Shown: positions 41,621 to 51,585, numbered from the stretch's first letter. The stretch: 64,000 bases of DNA from Pseudomonas plecoglossicida NBRC 103162 = DSM 15088 (GCF_000730665.1 NZ_BBIV01000013.1:1-64000), one strand, 5' to 3'. The notes: generated by a model from the sequence alone, not told the origin. Translations and numbers: made by a program.

Positions 41621-43724
41621 TGTGCTGCGCCTGGTCGCGGCGCGCAAGGACATCATGTTGGCCATTTTGTTGTTGGCCGTGGTGTTCATGATGGTACTGC
41701 CCTTGCCGGCCTTCCTTCTTGACATTCTGATTGCGATCAACATCACGGTGTCGGTCGTGTTGTTGATGATGTCCATCTATATCAGTTCTCCTTTACAGTT
41801 TTCCGTGTTTCCTGCCGTCTTGCTGGTCATGACGTTGTTCAGGCTGGCCTTGTCGGTCAGCACGACGCGAATGATCTTGCTGGAGGCCGATGCGGGAGAC
41901 ATCGTCCAGACGTTCGGAAACTTCGTGGTAGGCGGCAACCTGGTGGTGGGGTTTGTCATCTTTCTGATCATTACGATTGTTCAGTTTCTCGTCATCACCA
42001 AAGGGGCTGAGCGGATTGCCGAAGTGGGCGCGCGTTTCTCCCTGGATGCCATGCCAGGCAAGCAGATGAGTATTGATGGGGATATGCGTGCTGGCGTGAT
42101 CGACGTGAACGAGGCGCGTGAGCGGCGTGCGCTGGTCGAAAAAGAGAGCCAGATGTTTGGGGCGATGGATGGCGCGATGAAGTTCGTCAAGGGCGATGCC
42201 ATCGCGGGTTTGATCATTATTGTCGTCAATATCCTGGGGGGGATCACCATCGGGATGCTCCAAGGTGGGATGAGTGCTTCGTCGGCTTTGCAGCTCTATT
42301 CGGTTCTCACCATCGGTGACGGCATGGTTGCGCAGGTTCCCGCATTGCTCATCGCGATCACCGCAGGGATCATCGTCAGCCGAGATGCTTCGAGCAGCAA
42401 CAACGACCTGGGTGCCGATATAGGTGAGCAAGTGATGGCTCAACCCAAGGCGCTGCTGATTGGTGGTGCATTGCTCATGGTCTTTGCAATGATTCCGGGG
42501 TTTCCCGTGTTGACCTTTTTACTGCTGGCCGTGGTTGTGGGCGGCGGCGGGGCGGCGGCGATCTATCTTAAGCGTCGGTCGGCGGCGGTGCCTCCTTCTG
42601 GCGGCTTGCCTGCCTTGCTGGCGCGAGGAGCGGGTGCGCCGGAGGTCAAGCCTAAGGCCAGGGTGGGCAATGACAAGTCCGCTTCGGTGGCGGAGAAGGA
42701 AGGCTTTGCCATGACCGTCCCCCTGCTGATCGATGTGGATGCGAGTTTGCAGTCGGGGCTGGAGTCATTGTCGTTGAACACCGAATTGGCCAGGGTGCGT
42801 CGGGCGCTGTATTTGGATTTTGGCGTGCCATTTCCCGGTATCAGCTTGCGCTTCAATGGTGAGCTGGGCGAGGGCCGTTACATTATTCAATTGCAAGAAG
42901 TGCCGGTTGCAAGGGGGCGATTGCGACCTGATTGTTGGCTGGTTCAAGAGCGCGCATCGCAGCTTGATTTGATGGGCGTGCCCTATGAGCAAGGGGAGCC
43001 TGTGCTGCCTGGGCAGCCCACGCTATGGGTGGGGACGGAGCACAAAGAGCGGCTTGAGCGATCTTCTTGCAGTTGCATGGGGATGGATCAAGTGTTGGCT
43101 TGGCACCTTGCTCATGTCCTGCGTGAGTACGCCGCGGACTTCATTGGTATTCAGGAAACACGCTACCTGCTTGAGCAAATGGAGCACAGCTATTCGGAGC
43201 TGGTAAAGGAGGCGCAACGCATCATGCCGCTGCAGCGGATGACGGAGGTGTTGCAGCGTCTGGTCAGTGAAGACATATCGATCCGTAATATGCGTGCCAT
43301 TCTGGAGGCGATGGTGGAGTGGGGGCAGAAAGAGAAAGATGTCGTTCAGTTGACTGAGTACATCAGAAGCAATCTTAAACGTTACATCTGTTACAAATAT
43401 TCCAGCGGTAACAATATGTTGCCCGCCTACTTGCTGGATCAAGAGGTCGAGGAGCAGATTCGCAGCGGTATCCGTCAGACTAGTGCGGGCAGTTACCTTG
43501 CGTTGGACCCCGCTATTACAGAGGCATTCCTGCAGAGGCTTCGTCAAATGGTGGGTGATATCACCACGATGCAGGTCCGCCCGGTCCTGGTGGTCTCCAT
43601 GGATATTCGTCGGTATGTAAGGAAGCTGATAGAAGGCGATCATTACAATTTGCCGGTGCTTTCTTATCAAGAATTGACACCGCAGATTAATATTCAGCCC
43701 TTGGGTCGGCTGTCGTGTGACTAG
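41598..43724 (+). CDS. sctV: T3SS major export-gate protein SctV
   Basis: A 708-residue LcrD/FlhA-type protein. About seven membrane segments in residues 15-330 surround the conserved FHIPEP-like region ([20 protein letters not shown] and [18 protein letters not shown]), and a large cytoplasmic domain forms the nonameric ring that receives SctX-SctY and chaperone-cargo complexes. Close to LcrD over its full length. Confidence 0.96.
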   Translation: MPMNTLFDVLRLVAARKDIMLAILLLAVVFMMVLPLPAFLLDILIAINITVSVVLLMMSIYISSPLQFSVFPAVLLVMTLFRLALSVSTTRMILLEADAGDIVQTFGNFVVGGNLVVGFVIFLIITIVQFLVITKGAERIAEVGARFSLDAMPGKQMSIDGDMRAGVIDVNEARERRALVEKESQMFGAMDGAMKFVKGDAIAGLIIIVVNILGGITIGMLQGGMSASSALQLYSVLTIGDGMVAQVPALLIAITAGIIVSRDASSSNNDLGADIGEQVMAQPKALLIGGALLMVFAMIPGFPVLTFLLLAVVVGGGGAAAIYLKRRSAAVPPSGGLPALLARGAGAPEVKPKARVGNDKSASVAEKEGFAMTVPLLIDVDASLQSGLESLSLNTELARVRRALYLDFGVPFPGISLRFNGELGEGRYIIQLQEVPVARGRLRPDCWLVQERASQLDLMGVPYEQGEPVLPGQPTLWVGTEHKERLERSSCSCMGMDQVLAWHLAHVLREYAADFIGIQETRYLLEQMEHSYSELVKEAQRIMPLQRMTEVLQRLVSEDISIRNMRAILEAMVEWGQKEKDVVQLTEYIRSNLKRYICYKYSSGNNMLPAYLLDQEVEEQIRSGIRQTSAGSYLALDPAITEAFLQRLRQMVGDITTMQVRPVLVVSMDIRRYVRKLIEGDHYNLPVLSYQELTPQINIQPLGRLSCD

Positions 43725-43836
43725 CTGAACTTCGCTCCATTGGATTAAGAAAAGCGGCTGATTTTGATAGCGCTTGGCCAGTATCTACTATTAAGGTGAG
43801 GTAGCAGTCAAAAGCAGTCAAAGTAGAGGTGAAGAA

Positions 43837-45132
43837 GTGATAGAACCAGCCCTTGTTGTCCCAAGGCACTCTTTGATTTTTGATGATGTGCGCTTTAGTG
43901 CAGTCGATATCGAACGCAGCAAGAATGCCACCAGCCTTGAGCAGGCGACTGAGATGACCTGCTGGGAATCCATCAAGGATTGGTTTGGTGGGGGGGTTCA
44001 GCGCCGGGCGTTGACCGAGCTTTACACGTTCTTTCACGGAGTGAGCGATGAAAAGGAACAGGCGTTCGACTTCCTGAAAGGTAATTGTGAGAAAAAATAC
44101 GCAGGGAACTTCGAGGAAAAAATTGACATCGCGACGCAGAGCCGACGTTTGATTATCAATGTAGGCGAGGGCCGCGTATTTTCGCAGGCAGTGCCGCTGT
44201 GGGAGGAAGAAAGCGCGGCGTTCCTGGTAAAGCATTATGGCGACTTCTATGCGGCGGCACTGGATGATCAGCAGGGCTTTGTCGCTAGCTACAAGGATGT
44301 AGCGGTACTTAAAGCGTTTTCCGATGGTCTTCATGCCGCGCTGCAGCAGGCGTTTGACCGAAATTACAATGAATCGTCGGGTGAAGTGCATAGCTCCCCA
44401 CTCGGGCAATGGGTAGGCAAGAAATTTGAGGCGGTAATAAGAGATAACCCAGAGGTTGCGTCTTACCTTATCGAGAATCGAAACCACCCAGCCGTCAAGG
44501 AGTGGCGTTTGCAGCATCCTTCTCCTGCCGCAGTAACGTTGTCCCCTGAGGCTCAGTCGGCGTTCACTAAAGAACTACTGGAGCCTGTCGCCGGAGATTT
44601 GGAGCCTTCGGGCATTTCTATCCAGGCAGCTAACGATTGGAATCGGACTGAACTGAACATCGCTGGGCAGGTTTACAACCGTGATCCTGCGGCCGCTGCC
44701 GATGCGTTGCATGCCCTGACCGGCAATCGAGAACTAAGTGCTTTGATCAGTCGATATGCCAATCAAGGGGCATTGGCTCCCGTGATTCGAGCAATGCAGG
44801 GGGGCTCCCTTCATTTACGCCTGCCCGATGGGGGTGATGTGAGGCATGTCCCTTCCGGGAATTCATTCTATTCAATCGCCAAAGAGAAGGACGGCAGTAT
44901 TCGCCTGGATTTCAATTATGACGCGGATTGTATTAAGCATGCCTGGCTGGATCGAGGTGAGAAAGAAGGGCCGGAGATGGTGCTGACGGAAGGTGAAAAT
45001 AGCCGCTTCAATGCTCGCTTTGCATTGCGCTTTAGTGCTGACAACCTAGTCTCGGTCGCTGCGCCGCTTACTTACGAAAGCGAGTTCGCACTGGCAAAGG
45101 AAGGCGTGTCAAGTGCTAATGAGTTTGTTTGA
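43837..45132 (+). CDS. Candidate new T3SS effector with WEK(I/M)xxFF-like N-terminus
   Basis: A 431-residue soluble protein, GTG start with AGAGGTGAAG upstream. Residues 41-70 read TCWESIKDWFGGGVQRRAL and ELYTFFHG, closely resembling the WEK(I/M)xxFF translocation segment of Salmonella effectors such as SspH2, SifA and SseI (W43, E44, I46, F50 match; K45 is S, and the first F is W49). Residues 70-170 look like the rest of that leader domain. The C-terminal part (about 215-431) is predicted mixed alpha/beta and is not recognised; it ends with paired beta strands rich in Phe, Ala and Ser. It sits between sctV and pcrR, where Ysc/Psc operons normally have nothing. No homolog was identified from memory. 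Confidence 0.6.
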   Translation: MIEPALVVPRHSLIFDDVRFSAVDIERSKNATSLEQATEMTCWESIKDWFGGGVQRRALTELYTFFHGVSDEKEQAFDFLKGNCEKKYAGNFEEKIDIATQSRRLIINVGEGRVFSQAVPLWEEESAAFLVKHYGDFYAAALDDQQGFVASYKDVAVLKAFSDGLHAALQQAFDRNYNESSGEVHSSPLGQWVGKKFEAVIRDNPEVASYLIENRNHPAVKEWRLQHPSPAAVTLSPEAQSAFTKELLEPVAGDLEPSGISIQAANDWNRTELNIAGQVYNRDPAAAADALHALTGNRELSALISRYANQGALAPVIRAMQGGSLHLRLPDGGDVRHVPSGNSFYSIAKEKDGSIRLDFNYDADCIKHAWLDRGEKEGPEMVLTEGENSRFNARFALRFSADNLVSVAAPLTYESEFALAKEGVSSANEFV

Positions 45133-45221
45133 TTGGCTCAAGGTTTATATTCATTATTTTGCGCGAGGCGGCGTAATTTGAGACCGTTTGATAAGTATTT
45201 CTTGGCAATGCTGTTGAAGCA

Positions 45222-45638
45222 ATGAGCGCGGGTTTGATAAAGGATTGGTTGGCTGCTCAGGGTTATGAAGTTTCACCTGCTTTTTGGGCTGAAACAACGT
45301 TTCAGTTAGGTTGGCAGTTCACGCATTTGGGGTGTCGGGTTTCCTGGCGCTGCGACGGTCTGCGGGTATGGATTGTCATGGTACGACGTGCCGACAAGCG
45401 GGATGGGCTGGCTAATCCGTTCGCTGCACTTTACCTGCTGGCCAACGCGGTACTGTCAACCTTGGGGCCGGGAGCGACGTTATATGGCAATGTCGATGTG
45501 TTGGCGGGTAGTCCCTTGCGAGCAGCCAGGTTGGCGCATTTCTATCGACGTTGGACGGGCGCTGCGGAAGTCTCTCCCGGTTGGTTTGAGCTGGATGTCA
45601 GCCAGGTCGTTTCATTGCGGGTGATGAGAAAACGATAA
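45222..45638 (+). CDS. pcrR: LcrR/PcrR-like protein
   Basis: A 138-residue protein in the place of LcrR/PcrR in Ysc/Psc operons (lcrD-R-G-V-H-yopB-D). The N-terminal IKDWLAAQGYEVSPAFW and LGWQF segments match that family. Members influence expression and secretion of the tip protein; the exact role is unsettled. It resembles a class I chaperone in size, so it could also serve the upstream effector. Confidence 0.68.
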   Translation: MSAGLIKDWLAAQGYEVSPAFWAETTFQLGWQFTHLGCRVSWRCDGLRVWIVMVRRADKRDGLANPFAALYLLANAVLSTLGPGATLYGNVDVLAGSPLRAARLAHFYRRWTGAAEVSPGWFELDVSQVVSLRVMRKR

Positions 45639-45688
45639 CCCTCGTTGCCGTCAACACAAGTCTTGTTGTCACGCGTCGGTGTCGAAAC

Positions 45689-45973
45689 ATGAACAATTAC
45701 GCTAATACAAACAGCTACAACCTGATGTTGGCGGTGCGCGCGATCGAATGCAGTGACATGCAGGATCAGCGGATCACCGAATTGCAGGAACGCTTAGGGC
45801 TATCTTGGGCGGAGATCGCCCATGTGCGACAGGGTATTACCGCTGCCTTGACGCCAGCGGCGGAACAAGAGCTTTTGCAGTCGGTAAATCGCCTGTGGAG
45901 TGAGTACGTGTTCAGTGGTGAGCTTCCTCCAGGTTTTAGTTGCTCACTTGGCATGCGCAGAATTCTGGTGTGA
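45689..45973 (+). CDS. pcrG: LcrG/PcrG-like tip chaperone and secretion regulator
   Basis: A 94-residue helical protein. The pattern AVRAIECSDMQDQRITELQE with LTPAAEQELLQSV follows LcrG, which binds the tip protein in the cytoplasm and helps keep effector export closed. The following sctA gene starts 7 bases after its stop. Confidence 0.75.
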   Translation: MNNYANTNSYNLMLAVRAIECSDMQDQRITELQERLGLSWAEIAHVRQGITAALTPAAEQELLQSVNRLWSEYVFSGELPPGFSCSLGMRRILV

Positions 45974-45980
45974 GGTCGTC

Positions 45981-46838
45981 ATGGCAAGGATCGAAGAGGT
46001 TGGAGTAAATCGTCTAGGTTCGGTGCAGGAATCAGAAGTGTCGCCGGATGCGGTGGCGAGACTGCTGAAGAGCTTGCACGAAAACAAGGTTGAACTAGTG
46101 CTGGATGGGCACAGGTTGACCGCTAAGCAGGCCGAAAAAATATTTGTAGCGCTGCTGAGTGATGGTGGCAGTGAGGGTGGCTCGCCAGACGAAAATGTGC
46201 AGGCAATCCGCAAGGCAATTCAGGGGCAGGCCGGAAAAGCCTTAGAAGTTGGTGAGTTGTTCATGCACCTGCCATCGCAGCGGCTTGATGTCATGATTAT
46301 TGCGGGGTTCACTGAAATCCTTCAGGGGCAGGCCGCAAAAAAAAATAGTCAAAGTGACGAATTAAAGAGCCTGTCGGTAGAGTTGAAAATCTATAGCGTT
46401 ATTCAGTCGCAAGTCAGTGCCGCGCTTGCCAAAAAAGAAGCGTTTGATATTTCGGCATCTGGCGTGAACCTGATGGATTACAAGTTGTATGGTTATACCA
46501 GCGCTGAACAGTGGGCCGGTTCAAAGGAGCGCGTCTTTTTAGAAAAGCTGGATACGCATTCCCGCGAGGGCATGAGCATCAGAGAGTTTCTTGAGGGTGG
46601 GCCAAAGGAGACGGGCAAACTGAGTAACTTGCAAAACAGCTATGCTTACGAAAAGGATAATAATCCGCTCCAGAATTTTTCTACAACGCTTGCAGATCGC
46701 TCCCGGCCTCTGGGGGATAGTGTGAATGAAAAATCAGCGCAACTAAATGAGAAAAACGCTCGTTATAATGCCGTGATAGATGCCTTTAGCAGGATAGTTG
46801 ATAAGTTTGATAAGTTGCTGAAAACCGCTTTAGGGTAG
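45981..46838 (+). CDS. sctA: Needle tip protein, LcrV/PcrV-like SctA
   Basis: A 285-residue protein that caps the needle and guides translocon assembly. Shared with LcrV/PcrV are GVNLMDYKLYGYTSAEQW (about 178-195) and the C-terminal coiled-coil helix ending YNAVIDAFSRIVDKFDKLL. The start at 45981 has GAGG upstream and gives a length near PcrV (294). Confidence 0.88.
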   Translation: MARIEEVGVNRLGSVQESEVSPDAVARLLKSLHENKVELVLDGHRLTAKQAEKIFVALLSDGGSEGGSPDENVQAIRKAIQGQAGKALEVGELFMHLPSQRLDVMIIAGFTEILQGQAAKKNSQSDELKSLSVELKIYSVIQSQVSAALAKKEAFDISASGVNLMDYKLYGYTSAEQWAGSKERVFLEKLDTHSREGMSIREFLEGGPKETGKLSNLQNSYAYEKDNNPLQNFSTTLADRSRPLGDSVNEKSAQLNEKNARYNAVIDAFSRIVDKFDKLLKTALG

Positions 46839-46851
46839 CACGGGAGGAAGG

Positions 46852-47340
46852 ATGGATATTTTAGGTGGGTCTCAGGCAGAGGAAGAGGAGGACGCCCTGG
46901 AGTTGTTCCTTCGGGAGGGTGGGACGTTCGCAATGCTTAAAGGCATCTCGCAGGACAGCCTTGATCAGATGTATTCACTTGCCTTCAATCACTACCAGGT
47001 AGGCAAGTGGCGCGAGGCCCATACCTTGTTTCAAGGTTTGTGTGCACTCGATCATTACGATACGCGGTTCTTTCTCGGGCTTGGGGCGTGTCGACAGCAA
47101 CTCGGCATGTTCCAGGCTGCGATAGAGAGTTATACCTATGGCGCTTTGATTGACATCAAAGACCCGCGCTTTCCGTTTTACGCCGGTGAGTGTCAGTTGC
47201 AGCTTGATGATTTGGAGGCTGCTGAGAGCGGTTTTTATTCGGCAGGACTCTTGGCTTCGGCAGATGCGAAGTATTCCGCGTTGGCCCGGCGGGCGGAGGG
47301 TATGTTGGAGGCTGTATCACTGAGGAGCATTGAACGATGA
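46852..47340 (+). CDS. pcrH: Translocator chaperone, LcrH/PcrH-like
   Basis: A 162-residue class II chaperone with three TPRs (about residues 35-135: LDQMYSLAFNHYQVGKWREA, TRFFLGLGACRQQLGMFQAA, PRFPFYAGECQLQLDDLEAA). It holds both hydrophobic translocators. A strong GGAGGAAGG precedes it, and its stop overlaps the popB start as ATGA. Confidence 0.93.
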   Translation: MDILGGSQAEEEEDALELFLREGGTFAMLKGISQDSLDQMYSLAFNHYQVGKWREAHTLFQGLCALDHYDTRFFLGLGACRQQLGMFQAAIESYTYGALIDIKDPRFPFYAGECQLQLDDLEAAESGFYSAGLLASADAKYSALARRAEGMLEAVSLRSIER

Positions 47341-48554
47341 AGCCCATTCAATCGGATGTTACTGTAATGCCGGCAGATGTCGGGTTGCTTGATGTGTCGC
47401 GGGTTACTGAGTCTCCGAACCAGGCAGATGCGGTAGTCACCATTAGCGCGACGCCCGGGCAGCTGGGCGTTATGGGCTCTGTTGACGTAGCACCGGCATT
47501 GCCGTTGCCGCAGGCGTTGAATGGTTCGTTGAGCGCCGAGGCGACAAAACAACTTGAAGCTGCTCTCGGTGCCCTGTTTGAGCGCTCTGAGCTTATTGAG
47601 CCTATTGTTAAAGATTTATCGCAAGCTGCTGGTTTGCTGGTGGCAAAGGAAACTGGGCGCCTCTCGCCAGACGCAGCCGATTTGGAATTGCAGGCGCTGC
47701 TTGCAACCATCATTACCGACAAGTCGAAGATTGACCGAGAGCGCATTCTCCAAGCCCGCTCCGAAAATATCGAGAGGATTCAGCAGAACCAGGACAAGAT
47801 GGCGGAGTCCCTCAATGCCGCCAAGGAAGCGAAGAAGTCGGGCCTGGCGGCGAAGATCTTTGGCTGGATCGGGGCGATTGCCTCGGTGATTGTCGGCATC
47901 GTCATGTGCGCCACCGGCGTGGGCGCTGCGGCTGGCGCGCTGATGATCGCCGGCGGGGTGGTCGGCATTGTTTCCAACGCATTACAGCAAGCTGCCCAGG
48001 ACGGGTTGATCAGCAAAAAGGCCATGGAGGCTCTCGGGCCGGTGATGATGGCAGTGGAGATATTGGTCGCCGTGGCTTCTCTGGTCGTGACCCTGGGGGC
48101 CTCGGCGGCAGGGGCTGTTGCAAAAGTCGCGAGCAAGGTTGCGACCGAGGTGGGTGGGACGGTAGGGGAGCTTGCCGCCAGCCTGTCGCAAAAAGCAACC
48201 AAAGCGGCAAACTTGGCTACGAAAGCGTTCGACGTTGCTGGCAAGAGCGTAAGCACAGGCGTCAAGGTGGCGACCTCTGCCCCTAAACTTGTTGCAGATG
48301 TTGGTGGTGGGGCTTCAAAGCTCGCTGCGTCTGTCATGGACTATAAGCTCGCTAGCACAGAGGCTGACACGGCACAAGCCCGTGCGGAGCTCGATGCGGG
48401 CGAAGCGCTTGTCAGGCGCTTGGTAGAGGCGTATGCACCCAGCAACAAGGCCTTGGAGGATGCACTGGACTCGATGCTGGGAATGTTGAGAGATAACGCG
48501 GAGACGCAGGAGCGCGTGTTCAATCGAATGAATAATGTACCAGGGGGTGTCTGA
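47337..48554 (+). CDS. sctE: Major translocator, YopB/PopB-like SctE
   Basis: A 405-residue pore protein. It has a central coiled coil (about 115-170) followed by two hydrophobic hairpin segments (about 175-212 and 234-262, the first containing IFGWIGAIASVIVGIVM) and a C-terminal helical tail. With PopD it makes the pore in the host membrane. Overlaps both neighbours. Confidence 0.9.
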   Translation: MKPIQSDVTVMPADVGLLDVSRVTESPNQADAVVTISATPGQLGVMGSVDVAPALPLPQALNGSLSAEATKQLEAALGALFERSELIEPIVKDLSQAAGLLVAKETGRLSPDAADLELQALLATIITDKSKIDRERILQARSENIERIQQNQDKMAESLNAAKEAKKSGLAAKIFGWIGAIASVIVGIVMCATGVGAAAGALMIAGGVVGIVSNALQQAAQDGLISKKAMEALGPVMMAVEILVAVASLVVTLGASAAGAVAKVASKVATEVGGTVGELAASLSQKATKAANLATKAFDVAGKSVSTGVKVATSAPKLVADVGGGASKLAASVMDYKLASTEADTAQARAELDAGEALVRRLVEAYAPSNKALEDALDSMLGMLRDNAETQERVFNRMNNVPGGV

Positions 48555-49249
48555 TGGGTGGCCTAGGTCCTGTAGATAAACACACGAACACTGTTGTTGA
48601 GGATGTCAGCCCGGTCTTCAACCAGGAGCGGGCCGCGACTGCCAATCAGGCTGCGCCGCTCGACGCGCTCAAGCATGTTGAGGCGAGTGGCCATTTGGAT
48701 TGGCCTCGCGGTACTGACAGCGCAGACCGGTCGAGTGGTGCTTTGTTGCGCAAAATCTTGCGTGAGCTTCGGGAAAATGGCATTGCGCAAAGAGATATTG
48801 ATAACAAGAGTGCAATGCTGGCGCAGCTTGAAAAAGTAGCCACGATGAAAAAGGCGGCGAGTTTTAAAATTGGCCCATTAGTGATGGGGGCACTCCAGGC
48901 AGCGCTTGCAGCTGGGCAAGGTATCATGGGTGCGGTTACAGGGCCCAAGGTAGATCCATTGGCTAAAGTGGCGGGTCCTGTATCGACTGGCGCCAGTGTA
49001 GTGAAACACAGCAACACTGCTCTGGGGGCGGTCACACCGGTGATCAATGGGGCTGTTCAATATCATGGCGAGTTAGCGCAGGCGCAGGTGCAGGAGGAAG
49101 AATACAGCGCTACGAGTACGCAGCGGCGCGCAGATAAAAGTGCCGAGTATGTGCGTGATCTCGAGCGCAGCTGGCAAGAGTCAGTAGAACTTTTGAAGGA
49201 AGCTGCCAAGATCGAACTTAGCGGTTACCAGGCCGCAGGTCGTATCTAG
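48554..49249 (+). CDS. sctB: Minor translocator, YopD/PopD-like SctB
   Basis: A 231-residue protein with one hydrophobic segment (about 105-128, IGPLVMGALQAALAAGQGIM) and a C-terminal amphipathic coiled coil. It is shorter than PopD (295), mostly in the N-terminal region. Start overlaps the sctE stop by one base; a terminator follows. Confidence 0.85.
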   Translation: MGGLGPVDKHTNTVVEDVSPVFNQERAATANQAAPLDALKHVEASGHLDWPRGTDSADRSSGALLRKILRELRENGIAQRDIDNKSAMLAQLEKVATMKKAASFKIGPLVMGALQAALAAGQGIMGAVTGPKVDPLAKVAGPVSTGASVVKHSNTALGAVTPVINGAVQYHGELAQAQVQEEEYSATSTQRRADKSAEYVRDLERSWQESVELLKEAAKIELSGYQAAGRI

Positions 49250-49256
49250 GGATTCA

Positions 49257-49295
49257 GACGCCCAGCCGCCATGCGCGGACTGGGCGTCAGCTTTT
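49257..49295 (+). terminator. Intrinsic terminator after the translocator operon
   Basis: GACGCCCAG pairs with CTGGGCGTC, with inner CCGC/GCGG pairs, followed by AGCTTTT. It ends the pcrR-sctB operon. Confidence 0.8.
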
Positions 49296-49400
49296 GTGGG
49301 AAGGTTTGTGCCTTACTAGCGGTTACCCTGATATGGCTGCATAAAAGCATGCGACGGGTATAAGGGCACGTTGCTGAAGACGAATATTTTAGGGTGCTGG

Positions 49401-49793
49401 GTGAAATTCGCTTTGTACTGCTGTGTGTTTTGGCTGGTTGGTTGTGTATCGGTTCCCTTGAGGCCAGAGGTTGCCGGGCGTGTCGTTCTCCCTGGGCCAC
49501 TCACGCGTACGGCACATCTTACTTTGCGGCTTTATGAAGAGCGTGATGGTGGGCTTCGAGAGGTTGCACGGCAACGGTACTGCATCGATATCCTGCCATT
49601 GCGGTTCAGCTTTCGGCTCGGTGAAGGTTCGCCTCAGCGCTTGACCTTGATCGGCAGTTTGTCCTTGCGACAGGGAGGCCCAGAGCAGGCGGTGAATTCT
49701 ATGGTGGTTTCGCCGGATGAAGACGCCGTCATGGTTTTGCGTCCACTGCCTTGTTTCCCTAACTGTAATGGCAGCGGTACCCGCCCTCTGTAG
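49401..49793 (+). CDS. YscW/ExsB-like secretin pilotin lipoprotein
   Basis: A 130-residue lipoprotein: starting from GTG at 49401, the signal MKFALYCCVFWLVGC places the lipidated cysteine at 15. The mature part has beta-strand patterns of the YscW/YbaY family (VAGRVVLPGPL, AHLTLRLYE, LPLRFSFRLGEG). YscW and ExsB help the secretin SctC reach the outer membrane. In P. aeruginosa exsB lies upstream of exsA; here the gene is at the far end of the T3SS block, 65 bases from the tssA-side region. A T6SS TssJ lipoprotein was considered, but length and strand pattern fit a pilotin better. Confidence 0.6.
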   Translation: MKFALYCCVFWLVGCVSVPLRPEVAGRVVLPGPLTRTAHLTLRLYEERDGGLREVARQRYCIDILPLRFSFRLGEGSPQRLTLIGSLSLRQGGPEQAVNSMVVSPDEDAVMVLRPLPCFPNCNGSGTRPL

Positions 49794-49942
49794 TAGCGCC
49801 CTCCCATTGGTTACTTTTTGTGTGTTTGATAATCATTGGGCCGATACTGATAGCGTGCGGGTCGGTTGGTCTTTAGTCTTGAGTTATTCAAATTGCAGGT
49901 TCCGGTTCGAACTTGCTTAATGAACTGCACCAAGGCGGCTGT

Positions 49943-51502
49943 ATGTTATTGGATGATGAAGTTGGCCGGGTCGCGATTGCGGGCCCATCGGCAGCAGGTG
50001 TCGATGCGCGCGAGGGGGCGGCTTATCTACTGGCGCAAGCAGAAGTTGAAAAGCTCAATAACATTAATGCGCGTGAGGCAGTCGATTGGGTGAAAGTATC
50101 CACCTCGTGTGTCAGTGTGCTGCGTGAGGAGGGTAAGGATCTCGGCGCAGCTGTGTGGTTGTTATGCGCTTGGTATTCGTTGCATGGTGTAACAGGCTTG
50201 CGTTCCGGAGTCCGAGTGCTGCGCGATTTGTTGCAGCACTATTGGGCTGAACTTACTCCGCCAGAGGCGCGTGTACGTGCACGCCGCGGCCAGATCGAGT
50301 GGATGCTCGATTGGTTGGATCGCGCGTTGAGTAAAGGTAGCGATCCTGTGATGCCGGAATGTATCGAAGGGCTTCTGGCGGACTGGGATGCCCTTGAAGA
50401 GATCTGGTCTGAGCGTGATGCCCAGTCGCCGGGATTCTTTCGCTTGCGACGCTGTTTGGCGAGCCTGCCGGTTGAGCAAGAGTGCCTCGTGGTGGCATCG
50501 CCGGCGGCAGAGCCCTCATCGGCTCTGTCTGGGGATGAGCAGATGCCCTTGCAGTGCAATGAGCCGATCTCGGCCCCAGCGCCAGCGCCTGAACTTGTGC
50601 GTGTGCATCCCGAGAATATGGATGCGAAAGGGGTTGTGCGAGCCATAGAGGAGGGCTTGCACTCATTGGGGGCCTTGATCCCATTGGGCCTTCAGGGCGA
50701 CTACCCGCCGGCAATGTTGTTTCGGATAAATCGACAAGTGGCTTGGGTGACGTTGGAGGCGGAGCCTCCGGCGCAGCAGAGCATCACGCGTATTCCGCCG
50801 CCACCGAATTCTCAGGTAAAGGCCTTTGCCGCGATACGGTCAGCGGGGTCGGCGTTGGCCATTGTGCAGTTTTGCGAGTCTCGCTTACTGACCTATCCCT
50901 ATTGGCTTGAGCTAAATCGCGTGTGCCATGCGGCGCTGTTGGAGTTAGGCCCGGACGGAGGGTCAGCCGCGGCCAGCGTCGTCTTGGAGGTGCGGCATTT
51001 GATGGCGCGCCTCCCTGGGTTGGCCGAGTTGAAGTTCGCATCGGGTGTGCCATTCGCCGACGGTGCCACACTGAGCTGGTTGGAGGCGATATCCCCTGCT
51101 CCCGTGCAGGCTGAGCGGGGTGACGCCATCGGGGCGATGATCGACGAGGCCGGCGCTGAGGCGGTAATGGGGCGCCTTGACAGTGCATTGCAATCATTGC
51201 ATGTGCATTTGGGAGGGCTCAGCACTGGTCGTGATCGTTTTCGCCTGCGCCGTGCTCAGTGTGAGCTGCTGCACCGTTTCGACCCGAAGCCGCAACTACG
51301 GTTGGTGCTGGATGTAATCATTCAGGAGGCCCTGGAGCGGGGCGTGGACCGTTGGGAGCCTGAGTTGCTTCGGCCATTGCTGGAGTTGACGCTGCAATAC
51401 CGTGAAGGCGGCTTCAGGGCCTTGGGCAGTGAACAATTGGTGGCAATGGACTTGCCGGCCTTCTGGCGCTTGACCCATGGAGGGATAGCGTCGCAAGGAT
51501 AA
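49943..51502 (+). CDS. tssA: T6SS protein TssA
   Basis: A 519-residue protein. The N-terminal ImpA_N domain carries AGPSAAGVDAREGAAYLLAQ (about 13-32) and the LREEGKDLGAAVWL stretch. A Pro-rich linker around residues 185-220 leads to a long C-terminal domain of the TssA/VasJ type. TssA primes baseplate and sheath growth. ATG at 49943 was preferred over a TTG ten codons earlier because it has an AAGG site. Confidence 0.87.
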   Translation: MLLDDEVGRVAIAGPSAAGVDAREGAAYLLAQAEVEKLNNINAREAVDWVKVSTSCVSVLREEGKDLGAAVWLLCAWYSLHGVTGLRSGVRVLRDLLQHYWAELTPPEARVRARRGQIEWMLDWLDRALSKGSDPVMPECIEGLLADWDALEEIWSERDAQSPGFFRLRRCLASLPVEQECLVVASPAAEPSSALSGDEQMPLQCNEPISAPAPAPELVRVHPENMDAKGVVRAIEEGLHSLGALIPLGLQGDYPPAMLFRINRQVAWVTLEAEPPAQQSITRIPPPPNSQVKAFAAIRSAGSALAIVQFCESRLLTYPYWLELNRVCHAALLELGPDGGSAAASVVLEVRHLMARLPGLAELKFASGVPFADGATLSWLEAISPAPVQAERGDAIGAMIDEAGAEAVMGRLDSALQSLHVHLGGLSTGRDRFRLRRAQCELLHRFDPKPQLRLVLDVIIQEALERGVDRWEPELLRPLLELTLQYREGGFRALGSEQLVAMDLPAFWRLTHGGIASQG

Positions 51503-51585
51503 TGCTCTGGATGTGCAGGGCGGCAAGTTTCTTCAATTCTATTTTTTTGCTGCGTTGCGCAGTACTTTAATGTGGGTGATATCTC

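Noticed and set aside
43803..43821. Short tandem AGCAGTCAAA repeat before the GTG-start gene
   Set aside because: Two 10-base copies only; could be chance in a short leader, with no link to a known operator.
45222..45638. SpcU-like chaperone of the ExoU-like effector
   Set aside because: Size is right, but position in the lcrD-R-G-V-H order and the N-terminal pattern fit LcrR/PcrR better.
49401..49793. TssJ outer-membrane lipoprotein of the T6SS
   Set aside because: Considered because of the lipobox and the adjacent tssA, but the mature part fits the YscW/YbaY strand pattern and is short for TssJ.
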